Shown: in pieces, positions 22,862 to 33,673 of the stretch
How positions within the stretch are numbered: position 1 is the first letter of the stretch
Layout of the letters: every line of letters begins with the position of its first letter
Assembly (NCBI RefSeq): GCF_012489685.1
Contig: NC_080042.1
Span: 20,598,150 to 20,662,149, forward strand
DNA length: 64,000 nucleotides
Source of the DNA: Lotus japonicus
Taxonomy: Eukaryota > Streptophyta > Magnoliopsida > Fabales > Fabaceae
Direction of reading: 5' to 3'
Position numbers and translations under genes: made by a program
The notes under the pieces: model-generated
The model's input: only the letters and a program-made list of their open reading frames with translations
Databases searched by the model: none
What the model was told of the DNA's origin: nothing

Positions 22862-25800
22862 GGATGGGAAGGCAAATATTTTTTTTTTGTGCGTGTAGGA
22901 AGCACCATAAGTTCCCAGTTTAAGTTAAAATAACTGATAGAATAGAACTGATAATACACTGAAGAAATCTTGATGACTGATTCAGCTCCCTAGTTTCTGC
23001 ACCAAGGTGATTACAGACTAAGAAGGTAAAGGAAACGCTTTTAAAGACCTAATGCTAAGTGGTTACTGGTATTAAAGAGACCAGCACACTCCACCCAATG
23101 ATCTTGTTTGCATCTTTTGATACAAACAAGATGCCCTCCCCCTTTCCCTGTTTGTCCTATTTATAGCCTATCTTTTCTCACTCTCTAATTATCTCCCTAA
23201 GTAACTGAATAACTAAGGGATCTCCTTAACTAAGTAAGGGGTTGTTACCTATCAACACTCCCCCCTGCCCCTTCACATTCACCTTGTTCTAAAGGTGAAA
23301 GGTTGTATAAATGCTTAAGAGTTGAACAATTCTCCCCCAAAAGTCCTAAACTAGGACAGTCACAAAAGTTCCACTTGGATCCTATTGCTGAAAGCATAAA
23401 GATTAAGGTATACGTGCAGTTTTGGGACTGTAGTGCAGGTTCCCTGAACTTCTATAACAAGTTCTGATGGGTCCTGTTGTAGCTGGAGTAACATATCAAT
23501 TTGTTGCGTAGTTGAGTGCCTTTGAACTTGACATTGCTGTTTACGCCTTTGGCTCTGAAGCTATAGGGCTCTTCCTTATCCCGTATCTACTTAATTTTCT
23601 AAAACTGTTTGATTAAGTTGGAGCAGAACTCAGCATCCACCTAGCCAACCCCTTCAGGTTCAATTACAAAGGAAATATTCAGATATCTGCCTCGAATCAA
23701 AGCAGTATTCTGGAGTGAGTCCCTTTCAAATGATATCCGACAACCCATCTTCATGTTTGGTAATAGCTTAGGCCAAGTCTGAACAATATTTTCGCAACCA
23801 TTAAAACCCCATATATTTCTGAAATGCAGGGCCATATATCCCCATGCTTTCTGCAAGATAATTTTCAATGTGCCAGATACCCTCTGTTGCTTCATCAGTA
23901 TTCAAAATGCTTCTATTTGATCTCCAAACTATCCAGCCAGAGAATCAAGTGCTGCTTCTTTCTCTTAGGCCCAACCCTTTTTTTCAGAGTTTTGTGCTTG
24001 ACCCATTATGTCAAAAGGTTAATCCATATTCTGTGGTTCCAATCTTGCCATTGGACTAGCTTCCCGTAGTTCGAACTTTGCCCATTCTCCCTTGACCTAG
24101 GAATTACACAGCTGCTTTAGAGCTGCGAGACTACCACCTCTGGTCTCCACCACTTTTGGCGTGGGCAGCTTGGCTGACAAACTTGAGAACCAGGGCTCTT
24201 CCCCATCTGTTGATCCAGTAGCATCCTTGGCTGGACCCAAGTCCAGTAGCTGAGTAACTGAATCGATGCACGCGAACTCAGATACTAAGCTCTGACAACA
24301 AACTTGATTATGTCGTCACTGAGCGAACTACCCCATGAAATTCCACTGCGTCCTTCCAAACACTTGTTGATAGAATTCAGAATTTCTGAGGTAGATATTA
24401 TTATTGAATATTAAAGGAAAAGGTGAGCACAAGGCTCTACAATGGAAAATACTCCAGAGTCTGCGACTCCTCACCAGAGAGATATTCTCTCCTAACCTAA
24501 TTCTCACGAGCAAAACATGCCTCCCTTCTCCTGCTCTTCTTCCTCCTAATATAACCCTATCCCACTAATCAAGGAAATCCTTCCTAATATAAATGAATCC
24601 CACTAATCAAGGAAATGCCCCCTAATAAATGAATCCCACTAATCAAGGGAATCATGCCAGCCCCACTCATTAATCCTCATATCTGGTGTCCTATCACTTG
24701 TTGCTGTTCTGAAACAGTGCCCGTGCACTCATCTTCAGCCTGGTTCCTGTCATCAAGAAAGCATCAGCCACCGCTTGAGTAACCCAGTCTGGCAATCTTT
24801 GCTGGGAAACCTTAGTTGAGAGTGGTCACCCTCCATTAGCTCCCTATCTTCTCCCTCAGTGGGGGTGGTGCAATCATCCCACTGCCAACTGATTTTTTCT
24901 TCCCCTCCTTTTAAGTAATGCCACCTGCATGCTGCCCATCACCACCGCTTCCTTAGTCGTCCGCCTGAAACTCATCTTCCTTGCTGTGCCCCTCTGTTTC
25001 TAATGATTATTTTATATCCAGTCGTCTCTTCTATTGTTTGTAGCCGTCAGTAGTAGTTCACTCGACTTGTGTCTTCTTCCTTGCTGCACTATACCATGCA
25101 GTGGGTCAAATATCACCTCCATCCAAGAATTTCCAGCCATCTTTTGGATTATTTGATTTTTACCGAATAAAATTTCCTTCTCTAATATTGAGTCTGTGTC
25201 CTTTTGCCTTCATTTATTCTCTGCTATTGCCAGGTTTGCGTTGCGTCTTTCCTTTTTCGTGGTTCTCTGCCATAATCATAGCTCCTTCTTTCTTTCTGAT
25301 CTTGCTGCCCTGCCTGCTGTTTTTATTGGCTTTTCTGCACCATGGGATACTTTCCCTTCCAAAATTTCTGGCCACCCTGATTCTTCTTTCTTTTCCATAG
25401 ACATTTCTGACCTTATTGAATCTGATTCTTTGTTCTCATTCTGATATACCATTGAGTCTAATCCCAAATCAGTTTCTGCTTCCTCATCTTGCATCCAAAC
25501 CAGCACAGATGGATCCATTTCTGCTTGAACCTCTTGAGCAAAGCCTTTACAAATTTTAATAGAGTTTAGGTAGCTAGTTAGTAATATAGTAGTATATCTT
25601 CATGTATATGTGTCTGTATATATAACAGTGCACTCATCAGTTGTAACCAACCTATCAATGAATAACAGATTCAGTTCTCTCTCTCTATCTATCTCTCCCT
25701 CTCTCTCTCTCTCTCTTCTCTTTCTCTTTTAAATTTCCATCATGTTGCATTCTGAATTCTGATGGCTCCTTTTCCAGCAAAACCACCAACCGAGAGAACT

Positions 25801-26874
25801 CCCACTCATCCCCAGCCAAGCCCATATTAGCTTCTTCTCCTCAGGCACTTCAATGGCCTCAAAATACTGCTCTACATTGATCAACAACCTATAAGACTAC
25901 CTTCAATCAAAAGTTGGAATCATCTTAAAGTGAAATCTCGCACTACTCCAAGATCGAGAGCTTTATACCAATTGATAGAATTGGATCAGATGTAGCACGC
26001 ATAAGAAATCTTCATTACTGAATCATCTTTCTAGATTCTTCAGCAAGGTGATGACTGATGACAGGCTAGGTAGGTAAAGGAAACAGTAGCAACAATGGTT
26101 ACTGCTATTTGATGGCCAGCACTCTCCACACAATGATCCTGATTCATGGAGATACCCTCCCCTTTTCCCTCTTTCTCCTATTTAGTCTATCATCTCTCGC
26201 TCTCATTATCTCCCTAACTAAGCGATCTCCCTTACTAACTTGCCAAAGAGTTCACCTAACTCAGTAGCAAACTCCTTATATAGATTTACTTCAAAATGCG
26301 TATTTTGTAATTTTGTGTCATGAAAAAAGTACAGTTTACGGATGTTAAAACTTCATTATTCTTGACTTTTTTCTGAAGTTCAAGTGGAATTTATTTCAGT
26401 CTAGTTAAAATCATTGAAGGAGCAGGCCCAACATTAGGTTTACTAACTAGACTAGGAGTGCGTTTGGCTAAACAGCTTAAATAAGCGCTTATTGCAATAA
26501 GCGCTTGTCACATAAGCGCTTATTCATTAGCTAATTTGATAAAATTAGGTTATAAGTAAGCATAAGCTCTTTTTCAGATATACTTATGAATAAGCGCTTA
26601 TGCTATAAGATAAGCTCAAAAAAACTCTTCCAAACAGGGGCCTAGTTCCCTGATTATTATCTTAATTGATTGGTTCAATTGTTAATGAAAAGGTTTTCTA
26701 ATAGTCACATGTCATCTAATCAAGCTATCTTCCGATTAACTCTTGATGCTCACTTCTGCTATGATGTATGTGGAATTGCAGGATCGAGAGATACCTCAAG
26801 ATGATCCAAGACTGGTATTGGTTTGTCGAACTTTGGACAACTTCCGCATGAGGAACAGGGGGCCCAACGTTTAA
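10311..26874 (+). CDS. PPR protein, At4g35850-like, 13 exons, 447 aa
   Basis: Pentatricopeptide-repeat proteins bind organellar RNA; this one resembles Arabidopsis At4g35850 (from memory, annotated mitochondrial). Exons inferred from GT-AG sites, frame and homology: 10311-10341, 10420-10573, 10670-10832, 11605-11670, 11795-11892, 12379-12496, 12577-12786, 14180-14256, 20951-21038, 21438-21503, 21594-21671, 21819-21920, 26782-26874. They sum to 1344 bp, an exact codon multiple with no internal stop, ending in TAA. The N-terminus ([10 protein letters not shown] then RTRFAARGG) suits a mitochondrial presequence. PPR-like repeats follow: [58 protein letters not shown]. Later exons encode a conserved C-terminal half ([28 protein letters not shown]). 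The 78-bp first intron has no stop and keeps frame, so retention is possible. It would add a hydrophobic stretch, which I consider unlikely. A copia element sits in intron 8 and the exons are untouched. Confidence 0.88.
10833..11604 (+). other. PPR gene intron 3
   Basis: Donor GTATGT, acceptor …tttag. Just inside the donor, 10845-10880 reads in frame [12 protein letters not shown], similar to the true start of exon 4 ([12 protein letters not shown] at 11605), and may be a decayed duplicate of that exon start. The rest is ordinary AT-rich intron. Confidence 0.6.
12787..14179 (+). other. PPR gene intron 7
   Basis: An AT-rich intron between donor gtatga and acceptor …gtggcag. No transposon ends or ORFs were recognised. 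Confidence 0.6.
14584..14879 (+). repeat. 5' LTR of the intronic copia element
   Basis: Contains TATATAA at 14785-14791 as promoter. Differs from the 3' LTR (19744-20039) by a T/C and a G/A substitution only. Confidence 0.93.
14902..18660 (+). pseudogene. copia Gag-Pol polyprotein, first part (1252 codons, ends at a frameshift)
   Basis: The polyprotein starts with ATG 22 nt after the LTR. In order it shows: a copia Gag domain (about residues 25-230); an Ala/Pro linker; an Arg-Gly stretch; a CCHC zinc knuckle [15 protein letters not shown] (about 312-326); the aspartic protease DSGATHHVT (about 490); the pre-integrase motif LWHSRLGHP; the integrase core with ADLWGP, TDGGGEF and NGSVERKHR; and the first half of the reverse transcriptase. 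The frame breaks near 18640, in the conserved segment after KALYG, by a deletion of about 13 bp, and hits TAA at 18658. The rest follows in another frame at 18609-19736. The element therefore cannot make full-length Pol but could be mobilised in trans. Confidence 0.92.
18609..19736 (+). pseudogene. copia Pol, second part (reverse transcriptase C-half and RNase H)
   Basis: This continues the polyprotein in a shifted frame from about 18645 (the first dozen residues from 18609 are out-of-frame). It carries the polymerase active site YVDDIIITG, the [14 protein letters not shown] segment, RNase H motifs [16 protein letters not shown] and [10 protein letters not shown], and [13 protein letters not shown]. 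It ends at a TGA immediately before the polypurine tract. The residues needed for catalysis are present; only the upstream deletion separates it from the rest of Pol. Confidence 0.92.
19744..20039 (+). repeat. 3' LTR of the intronic copia element
   Basis: Same length as the 5' LTR, preceded by the purine tract ending at 19741, with TATATAA at 19945-19951. Confidence 0.93.
20045..20950 (+). other. Remainder of PPR gene intron 8
   Basis: Non-coding intron ending …ttatgcag at 20950, with a GA dinucleotide run at about 20374-20401. With 14257-14578 it makes up the original intron of about 1.2 kb before the copia insertion. Confidence 0.65.
22205..22430. repeat. Possible MITE-like inverted-repeat fragment in intron 12
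   Basis: 'cttttgaaaactgtattcag' near the left and 'cagtttttgaaaacaaa' near the right are roughly complementary, and 'cgaaaactgttttt' / 'ttttcgaaaacagttttt' repeat inside. No target duplication was found. A small hAT-type MITE is possible. Confidence 0.3.
22819..22859. repeat. (TA)n microsatellite
   Basis: About 20 uninterrupted TA units in intron 12 of the PPR gene. Confidence 0.9.
22935..26290 (-). mobile_element. Decayed LTR retrotransposon in intron 12 of the PPR gene
   Basis: Two diverged LTR-like blocks, 22935-23257 and about 25973-26290, share order and wording (tgatagaa…, aaggtgat…, aggtaaaggaaac, gccctcccc, atctccctaa). The lower block ends TATCAACA next to a purine tract on the minus strand (ggggcaggggggag). 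The upper begins beside 'tataccaat', a PBS-like remnant. Orientation is therefore minus. The 2.7-kb interior has no long ORF and contains foreign pieces, including another LTR-like start at 24367 (tgatagaattcag) and a CT-rich stretch at 25676-25725. Probably copia, old and non-functional. Confidence 0.55.
26455..26642. mobile_element. Small palindromic MITE (hAT-like), intron 12
   Basis: It begins 'gtgcgtttggctaaac' and ends 'cttccaaacagggg', which are partly complementary. The interior carries repeated 'aataagcgctta' palindromes (four occurrences). MITEs of this wording are common in legume introns. The target duplication is unclear, so the boundaries are approximate. Confidence 0.5.
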
Positions 26875-28045
26875 TGTATAGAGATTAGGCTCTTTGCTTT
26901 TTGTTTTGATAGATTTTGCTATTTGAAGAGAGAATGCATGAGTCAACAGAATTATTTATTTGATTCACGTATGAGTTGATCCAATTCAGAAGGGTCTCCA
27001 ACTCTCCATGTTATCAGATAAAGTTGAGCTAAGCTCTTCTAGATGGTATTTTAGAAGAATATGTAGTTTGTAACACGATTTTTCGCCATTTGATAGTTCA
27101 TGTATTTGTGAAATGATTTCTTTGTTATAGAGCATGAATGAACAAGATATTACTGAGCTCACTAATTATCCACTACAACTGAAATGTATAGTTCTTTTAC
27201 ACTCACTCCCATCTTATATTTAATCATACTCCCCTCCCCTGATAAATAAAATCCTAATACTTTTTGCTTCATTTTTTTTTTTTTTCCTTAAACTATGTTA
27301 ACCATTTGTTAGAGGAAGCTTACATGTTCAAACCACCCTTTAACTCTCATCTCCCACATCCATAACCACTAGAATCCTAAATCCCACGGCCACTGTAGCT
27401 TGCAACGCACAGAACCAGATTATGTAGTCCACTGCCCACCTCTTCTCTCACCTGTGTGCTCATCTTTCCAACCCTCTTGCTCTGTCAGACGTTTCTTCTC
27501 ACAATAAAAGTGTCTTGCTCTCTTGACAGAGAATGCAGTCCAGTAGTATAAGGTTAATGAGTTGCTTTATCTAGTATGTATTATAGAAATTTCGTGGAGT
27601 ATCGTAGTATATTTAGTTTTGGAAGATTTGGGATGTTTTGCGATTGTCTGAGGTGTCTAAGATGGCAAGGAACAGTGACATCTCATATATAAATTATTTT
27701 GTTGATATTCTTAGATGCCGCAAAATCAGGTGTGCTATGGGAAATTTGTTAATCCAATTATCTGGTTAGCTATTCAAATGATCCAACCAATTATAATTTG
27801 CCCTTTGAGTTTCTATATAACCAATCTGCTTCACTCGAACTAACTGGACAAAAAACACACAAAAGTGACAACGTGATGCGAACCTAGGGGACACTTGAAG
27901 ATTGAAGGAAAAAGGACCAAGAAGTAACAAGCACATTAGAACTTTCTATTTTCTTTTAGTTTTGTATGTATTTATGGGTGGATTTCTAGTGACTATGTAT
28001 CTCCTTAAGTTGAATTTTAGTATCTTTATGAGTTCTTCAGTCATC
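26875..28045. other. Downstream flank of the PPR gene, no gene recognised
   Basis: Likely contains the PPR gene 3' UTR in the first few hundred bases; I cannot place the poly(A) site with confidence. The rest is AT-rich without recognisable coding. Confidence 0.5.
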
Positions 28046-28062
28046 ACGAAGATGAATATGGC

Positions 28063-28604
28063 ATGGTGGATGTAGACCATATTCCTGGTCCTGTTTTCAT
28101 TGGGTGTTGTATGGGGTATTTCCATTCCTTGTGATATTATCTTGGTGGCGTGGATTTTTCTCTTGGTCAGTGGGCTTTTGCTTTTTTCTTCAAATTGAAT
28201 ATTATGATGGCATGGTGGATGTGCTTGCTTAGCTTAATGGAATGTTGTTGGTTTTTGGCTGCTGCATTGTCTTGAAGGTTCTGGCTTGGACAGCGGGAAT
28301 TTGCTTTTTACTTTTGTATAGTCCTCCTTGGAGATTACATCTTGATTATTGAAACATGTACTCTTTTTTCTTCACCATGTTTTCCCACGGGGGTTTTTCC
28401 TGGTAAGGTTTTAATGAGGTATGTTTTCTTTAATCTATCTCCAAGGAGGTGGTGGGTGGTGGGTTATTTTACTAGTAGGAGGATCATTGTTTTCTGTTTG
28501 TAAAGTTGTAACTTTTAGTTTTTTCTTTTCCTCTTTTCCTACTTGTATTGGGTTGAAGTACCCCTTGTACTTCATTTTAATATATTTCATTGCTTATAAA
28601 AAAA
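28063..28604 (+). mobile_element. 5'-truncated LINE tail with 17-bp target duplication
   Basis: Flanked by an exact 17-bp direct repeat acgaagatgaatatggc (28046-28062 and 28605-28621), and ending in an A-run directly before the right copy. Long duplications plus a poly(A) end and no coding region fit a LINE (L1-type) 3' UTR inserted by target-primed reverse transcription. Only about 540 bp was inserted. Confidence 0.85.
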
Positions 28605-28621
28605 ACGAAGATGAATATGGC

Positions 28622-29440
28622 TTTTAATTAAGATCTCGAAGGCTAGTGGAGTCATTTAGTTCTTAGTAGGGGAAAGTAATTGCTTGGTGGAAGTAGACCA
28701 TTTAGTCAATAAATATGGACCAATGTAACTTTGAGATGAGATTTTGAGATTAATCAAACTGGATCTTTGTTTCCTTGTGAGAGAGAATTCTCTTTTAGGT
28801 TCTTCAGCGAACAATTTCCATCTTATCAAGAAATCATTTACTTGTGGCAATCTTCATTTGACATATCAATCTTTGATTGTGGTGCCATCCCCACCCCTTG
28901 TCTTTCCATCTTTTATTTTTAATTTCTGTCCAAATTTTGAGGAAGTTTTATTTTGATCATTTATCGAGTTATACTTATCCATTTTCGGTGATTTTTCAGT
29001 CTAAATCAATGTTCAGAAGGTGTGAAAGAGAAGGGAAGATACGTGGGAGAGGGAGAGAGCTGAAGATTGATTATTCAGCATTGGAGAATTGTGGTTTTGC
29101 CCCAAATTATAAAGATTGTATAAATTAATTTAGGTAGTGTAGGATTTATCTACATAGAGTTATAGGAAAATTAAGAGGAATATAGATTATAGTCCTAAAT
29201 ATTAAGAGTAACTTTATAGGATTAAAAAATGTAATTTAAGACTACTTTGGTTAAGTTTAAGTGACTAAGGAACTAAGTGTAATTTTAATCTTTTATTTCA
29301 GTATTTTTTCTTTTATTTGAATTTTTCTAACCATTAATTATATTAAAATCACTTATAAAATTTATTCTAAAATCTAAATATTTAATTATTAAATTTTAAT
29401 TATTACCTTATTTAGACATTACCTAAGCAGGTGAAATCAA
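28622..29440. other. Intergenic AT-rich DNA
   Basis: Short ORFs near 28656-29128 show no domain or coding bias that I can support. Confidence 0.5.
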
Positions 29441-29444
29441 GGAT

Positions 29445-30000
29445 GCTACACTTTCGACTGTCCTAACTTCACCGAGGCCCAATCTTTCGATCGTCCCAAC
29501 CTCGCAAATATGTATGCATGATGCAATATGGTTAGCCAAACAGCGGTACATCATCACACGGATACGCACCTCTAGCTAACAATCACTGTCTCTACAGTAC
29601 CCGAAGGTAAACATTGGTTCTCCGACAATTTGCATTAAGCAAAAGTGCTTCCTGCACTCTCGTGACTCCTCACATCACTACGGTCCATCCTCTTGATGAC
29701 CAAAACTCAAATCTTTACAAAACTCTCAAACATCGGGGGTTTCCCGAACAAATTGCTCAACAAGTAAGGAGTGCCTTCCGTACTGTAGTGGCTTCTCACA
29801 CCACAAAAACTCATCTTCTTGATTACAGAAACTTAAGTTCTCTTTCTATCCTCAAAACTTGGATCATCGTTCTTTTCTGTTTTCAAAACACTTTCCGAAG
29901 TCCTAAGTTTATCCTTCTCTTAGTGATTTTCTTTAAACTATAAAAGTGTTATCACTTGGTTTAGTTTCATTACGATGCCTCATTCTAAAACCTTTAAGTG
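29445..30000 (-). repeat. Relic of the long gypsy-like LTR family
   Basis: 29465-29550 (caccgaggcccaatctttcg, then gatgcaatatggttagccaa) closely matches 5588-5660 of the 4015-7891 LTR in the same strand order. Sequence similarity fades to the right. No termini were found. Confidence 0.6.
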
Positions 30001-30104
30001 TCTTCTTACTTTTTCAAAGCTTATCAGTATATAAAGATTCCCTCGTTGTTGAGTATTTTGTCTTGATGAAGGTTGTGTTATGTTGGCTGCATTTTGTCTA
30101 AGGT

Positions 30105-30945
30105 GTTTGATTTGTTTCTCATGTGAAAAACAACATTGTCATTGTCTGATGTGCAACCGAATGTCCTAGTCACCTGGTAGAACATTGTGATTCGGGTTGC
30201 TGTGTATTTTTCACGAGTGGTACGTGAAGCCTTAACTGTGAAGATTTGCTATGATTCTACACGCTGCAAGCTGTGCATATCTTTTGATGATTTGGGATTT
30301 AATTTTTAGAAGGAATAAAGATTAATTTGTATGAGCCAAGTGTTTATTATTTTGGCTTCCAGATTTGTTTCCATTTTTGCTATATGAACTTGTTGATGCT
30401 CAGCCCATTGAAGACCAAGGCATGCAGAGCATCTATTAATCTTCAGCAAGAAACCCTAGCTGCTACACGGATTATTGATTTTTTTTAGGGTTTACTTTGT
30501 GAGTCCATTGTTTGCGTGTTGTAATCAACTCGAGTGCTTCCATTGCTATTTTGAGCACTGAGTTGTTGTGTTTCGTTGAGTATTAATCTCTACATCCTTT
30601 GTACTTTGTAATTCAATCTCCGAGTCAGTGATTGTTGAGAGAACGTGAGAGGGGCTCTCATACTTAGGGGGAGTACTAAGTAGAAATACACTGGGTAGTG
30701 TTTAGGTTGTAAGGCTTTGAAAAATGTGTGTTCTTGTAAGACCGGTTGTTCCTAAACTACTAATAGTAGATTTCCTTTCTTGGGTGAAAACCCTCCAGAC
30801 GTAGGTGACGTTCCACCGAACTGGGTTACCAATTCCGTGTGTTATTTTCTTTATTGCTTTATTGTTCAATCAGTATACTTAACGTTGATGTTTTGCTGTA
30901 TGCATGTTCTGCACAATGTCCTGAACATTGTGTAACACATTTGTC
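30105..30945. repeat. Probable copia LTR fragment
   Basis: Unspliced, non-coding DNA with LTR-like wording: a C-rich leader near 30440-30500, 'cacttaggggga'-type purine runs (30665-30680), and a segment 'gggtgaaaaccctccagacg' to 'gttaccaattccgtgtg' (30780-30842) of the type seen at copia LTR ends. No target duplication or partner LTR was found. Confidence 0.35.
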
Positions 30946-31239
30946 CAAGGAGAACGAGAATTTCACTCCCCCAAAGGCAAACTTCTCAAGGAAGATCTCG
31001 ATCCTACAACAACGACAGTGCAGTTAGAGTTGTCTAGATTCTGAGCTAATCTTAAGATAGTGATCAAAGTGATATCAATCAGAGCAAAGTATATATAGAA
31101 ATGACGTTTGAATTAAACAATGTTATTTCATCAGAACTATTAATTTATCAGAGCATAAATAAATCAGAGCATATAATCTCTTCAGAAGAAGAGAAATGTA
31201 TTCCATGTTGTTGCCTCATGAAATATCTATAGTTATAAC

Positions 31240-32154
31240 CATGGTTATAAAAACCGGACTGGACCGGCCGGTTAGACCAATAGAACCGGGAACCGGACTG
31301 GACTGTATTCCATGTTCGTTTCCCAGCCGGTCTGAAACAACCAAAAAACCGGCTGGGAAACGAACCGGAGTAGAACCGTGTGAACCGGCATTAAACCGAG
31401 AAAACCGGAGAAAACCGGCCGGGTAGAGGTTTCTGGCGGTTTAAGTTTTTTTTTTTTTTTTTGTAAAATTGGCTCGACCCATGAAAAAAGAGGGAAAGAT
31501 TCAACCAAAAAAAACCTGGAAATTGGAAAGTTGAAGAACAGAGACATTCATAATCTAGTAGAAATAGACTATAAGGGAGGAAGATTTAGACTCTTGAGAA
31601 TTGAGAGGGTGGAGGAGAAGTAGATGTCGATCTAGGAGTGGACTGGAGATGATTGTGCGGCTGCCAGAAATCTGAAAATCTGATTAACGTGAGATAAAGA
31701 GAGGAAAAGGAGAGGTGGTTAGTTTTAGGGTTTGGCTAAATCTCTTTTTGGTATTATGGACACTTATTTTATGGGCTGGGCTTGTTTGACAAAAAGAAGA
31801 GAAAGTTAATCTTTCCAAAAGAAAGTAACGTTTTTCTTTTATATTCTTGACCATGTGCTAATATTTTTTGAATTAAATAACTTTTTTTTTAAATCATGTA
31901 ATCAATGTTCTTCTTTATTTTTTGGGTATGAAATTATAAACAATTAAACATTGTCTATTTTACTCAATATATTTTTTTTGGTATACATATTTTACTCAAT
32001 ATTATTACCTTACATGTTATATATTTATTCAAAAAATATTATTTAATTTATAGCGGTAATACCGGTTGGACCACGATTCAATTACGGTTGAACCAATGAA
32101 CCTTGAACCAGTGCTCTCACCGGTTTGATCACCGGTCCGGTTTTAATAACCTTG
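31240..32154. mobile_element. Non-autonomous hAT-type element with 8-bp target duplication
   Basis: The 8-bp direct repeat gttataac lies at 31232-31239 and 32155-32162. Termini catggttataaaaaccgg and, on the other strand, caaggttattaaaaccgg form 20-bp inverted repeats with two mismatches. An 8-bp duplication is typical of the hAT superfamily. The interior is rich in 'ccgg(t)' repeats near both ends and has a T-run at 31447-31461. There is no transposase ORF. Confidence 0.87.
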
Positions 32155-32454
32155 GTTATAACGATTGATCACTTATAATCTCCAAAAGAAAAAAATAACC
32201 TATCAAAAACATAGGTTGTCTACTCCCACTTTTTGTCATAAGCAAAAAGGACAAGAGTGTGAAAAACTTAGCTTTGAAGTACTAGGTACTACCCTGATTA
32301 AGAAAACAGGACTAAGTTCACAAAAGAATATAAATAAAGAAAAGAAAATAAGGAAATTCAGATGCACAAACTCATAACATAAATAAGTTGGTAGAAATAA
32401 AATTTGAAAACTTCAGAAATAAAAAGAAAGCAGAGATAGAGATCCTAAAAGAAA

Positions 32455-33540
32455 CTAAGGTTTAGGATCTGGAAGCCTCTTCATGAGCGTGTCCATCATC
32501 TGGAGAAAGCTTTGGTTGACCTTGCCTTGATCTTCAATGTGCTTCTGGAAGAGGTCGAGCCTGGCAGCTATATCAGATAAGTCAGGTTGAGCAGAAGCAG
32601 TTGGTGCAGCAAGATTAGAGGATGAGCCCAGTTCAGAACTTCTAACCATATCAGAACTAACGGCAATAGCAGAAGCAGAAGCAAGTTTTTGGGTCTTCAA
32701 GGCGGCGGCTTCAGCTTCCAGCTTAGCAGCCTTTTTCAGAGCTTCTAAGCGAGCAGCTTCTGCCTTGGCGGCTTCAATCCTGGCAGCTTCAAGTCTGGCA
32801 GCAGCAGCTCTAGCGAGCTCTTTAGCTTGAGCTTCTAGTTTCTCATTCTCAGCCCTTTCAGCGTCAGCTTTTGCTTTCTTAGCTTGAGCTTCTTCATCGT
32901 TTTCTTCTCTGCTTTAAGTGTCTTCTGAGATGACTTGTCTCATATTTTCTCTAAGTTGCATTTCCAGAAGTGCTTGCCTTCTTCTGTTCTGAACTTCCTG
33001 CTTCCTATGAGCAGCTTCAAGTCTTTCAGCTTTGTCGCAATCAGAAAATTCCAGCATAATTTCAATCTCAGGTCTCATCCAGCTACAGAGATCATCCCAT
33101 TGAGCCATAACCAAATTGGGCTTCTCACTTGATTCAGTAGAGGAATACAAGTTCCTCAGCCTAGTTGATGCCTTATCATTAAAAATGTTAATGCATTCCA
33201 GAAGGTTGTTTGGCTCAGGATAAGTGTAGGGAATGATTGGAAGGTTGGGTTGAGGTGAGGGTTGAGTGGTTGCGGCATGGTTTGAGCTGGTTGCCTCAGA
33301 AACAGCTTGAGCAGAAGTTTCTGCTTCAAAAGTTGGAGGCATATCCAGAATTATCTGATCAGAAGTAGTCTGATCAGGAATGAGTTGGACCTCAGGGTTT
33401 GAGAAGACAAAGTCTCTAGAATTAACTGGAGAATATCCAGATAGAGAGACTTGTGAATTTTCAGGAGATGAAAATGGAGGAAAAACGACATTGAGGGGAG
33501 TTGGATTGAAGAGAGGGGAGGTTTGTGGAATTGGAACCAA
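32455..33540 (-). pseudogene. Relic of Sirevirus envelope-like ORF, C-terminal part
   Basis: A minus-strand frame from about 33540 to 32455 is interrupted only by an in-frame stop at 32914-32916. It aligns with 37177-38166 of the young element: a Pro/Ser/Gln-rich region, 'NLLECINIFNDKASTRLRNLY', an Ala/Glu/Lys/Arg-rich coiled coil (32700-32910) and a C-terminal 'ARLDLFQKHIE…' segment. In other legume elements this part follows the conserved 'plant transposon protein' domain, which is missing here. Confidence 0.65.
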
Positions 33541-33673
33541 GATGGTGTCTGATGGTCCAGAAGTTCTGTCTTTCAGAACTTGAAATAATTCTCTCTCAGT
33601 AGTGGAAGTGTTTTGAGGAGAAGATGAAGAGGTTGTTGTTCAGGTTGGGGTTCTGGTTGAGGTGCAACAGTGG

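Larger units (their letters stand above)
30950..33673 (-). mobile_element. Decayed Sirevirus: 3' internal region (interrupted by a hAT-type element)
   Basis: 31030-31240 and 32160-33670 match the young Sirevirus region 35990-38000 (gtctagattctgagctaa; cagaagaag.gaaatgtattcc; tttttgtcataagcaaaaa), with many differences. It is probably the 3' half of the element whose gag-pol and 5' LTR are at 53686-58608. The hAT-type insertion at 31240-32154 splits it. At 33674 it is broken by a gypsy-like LTR start. Confidence 0.7.

Noticed and set aside
25101..25444. Two overlapping ORFs in intron 12
   Set aside because: Both are Phe/Leu/Ser-rich readings of pyrimidine-rich repeat DNA in different frames, without domains.
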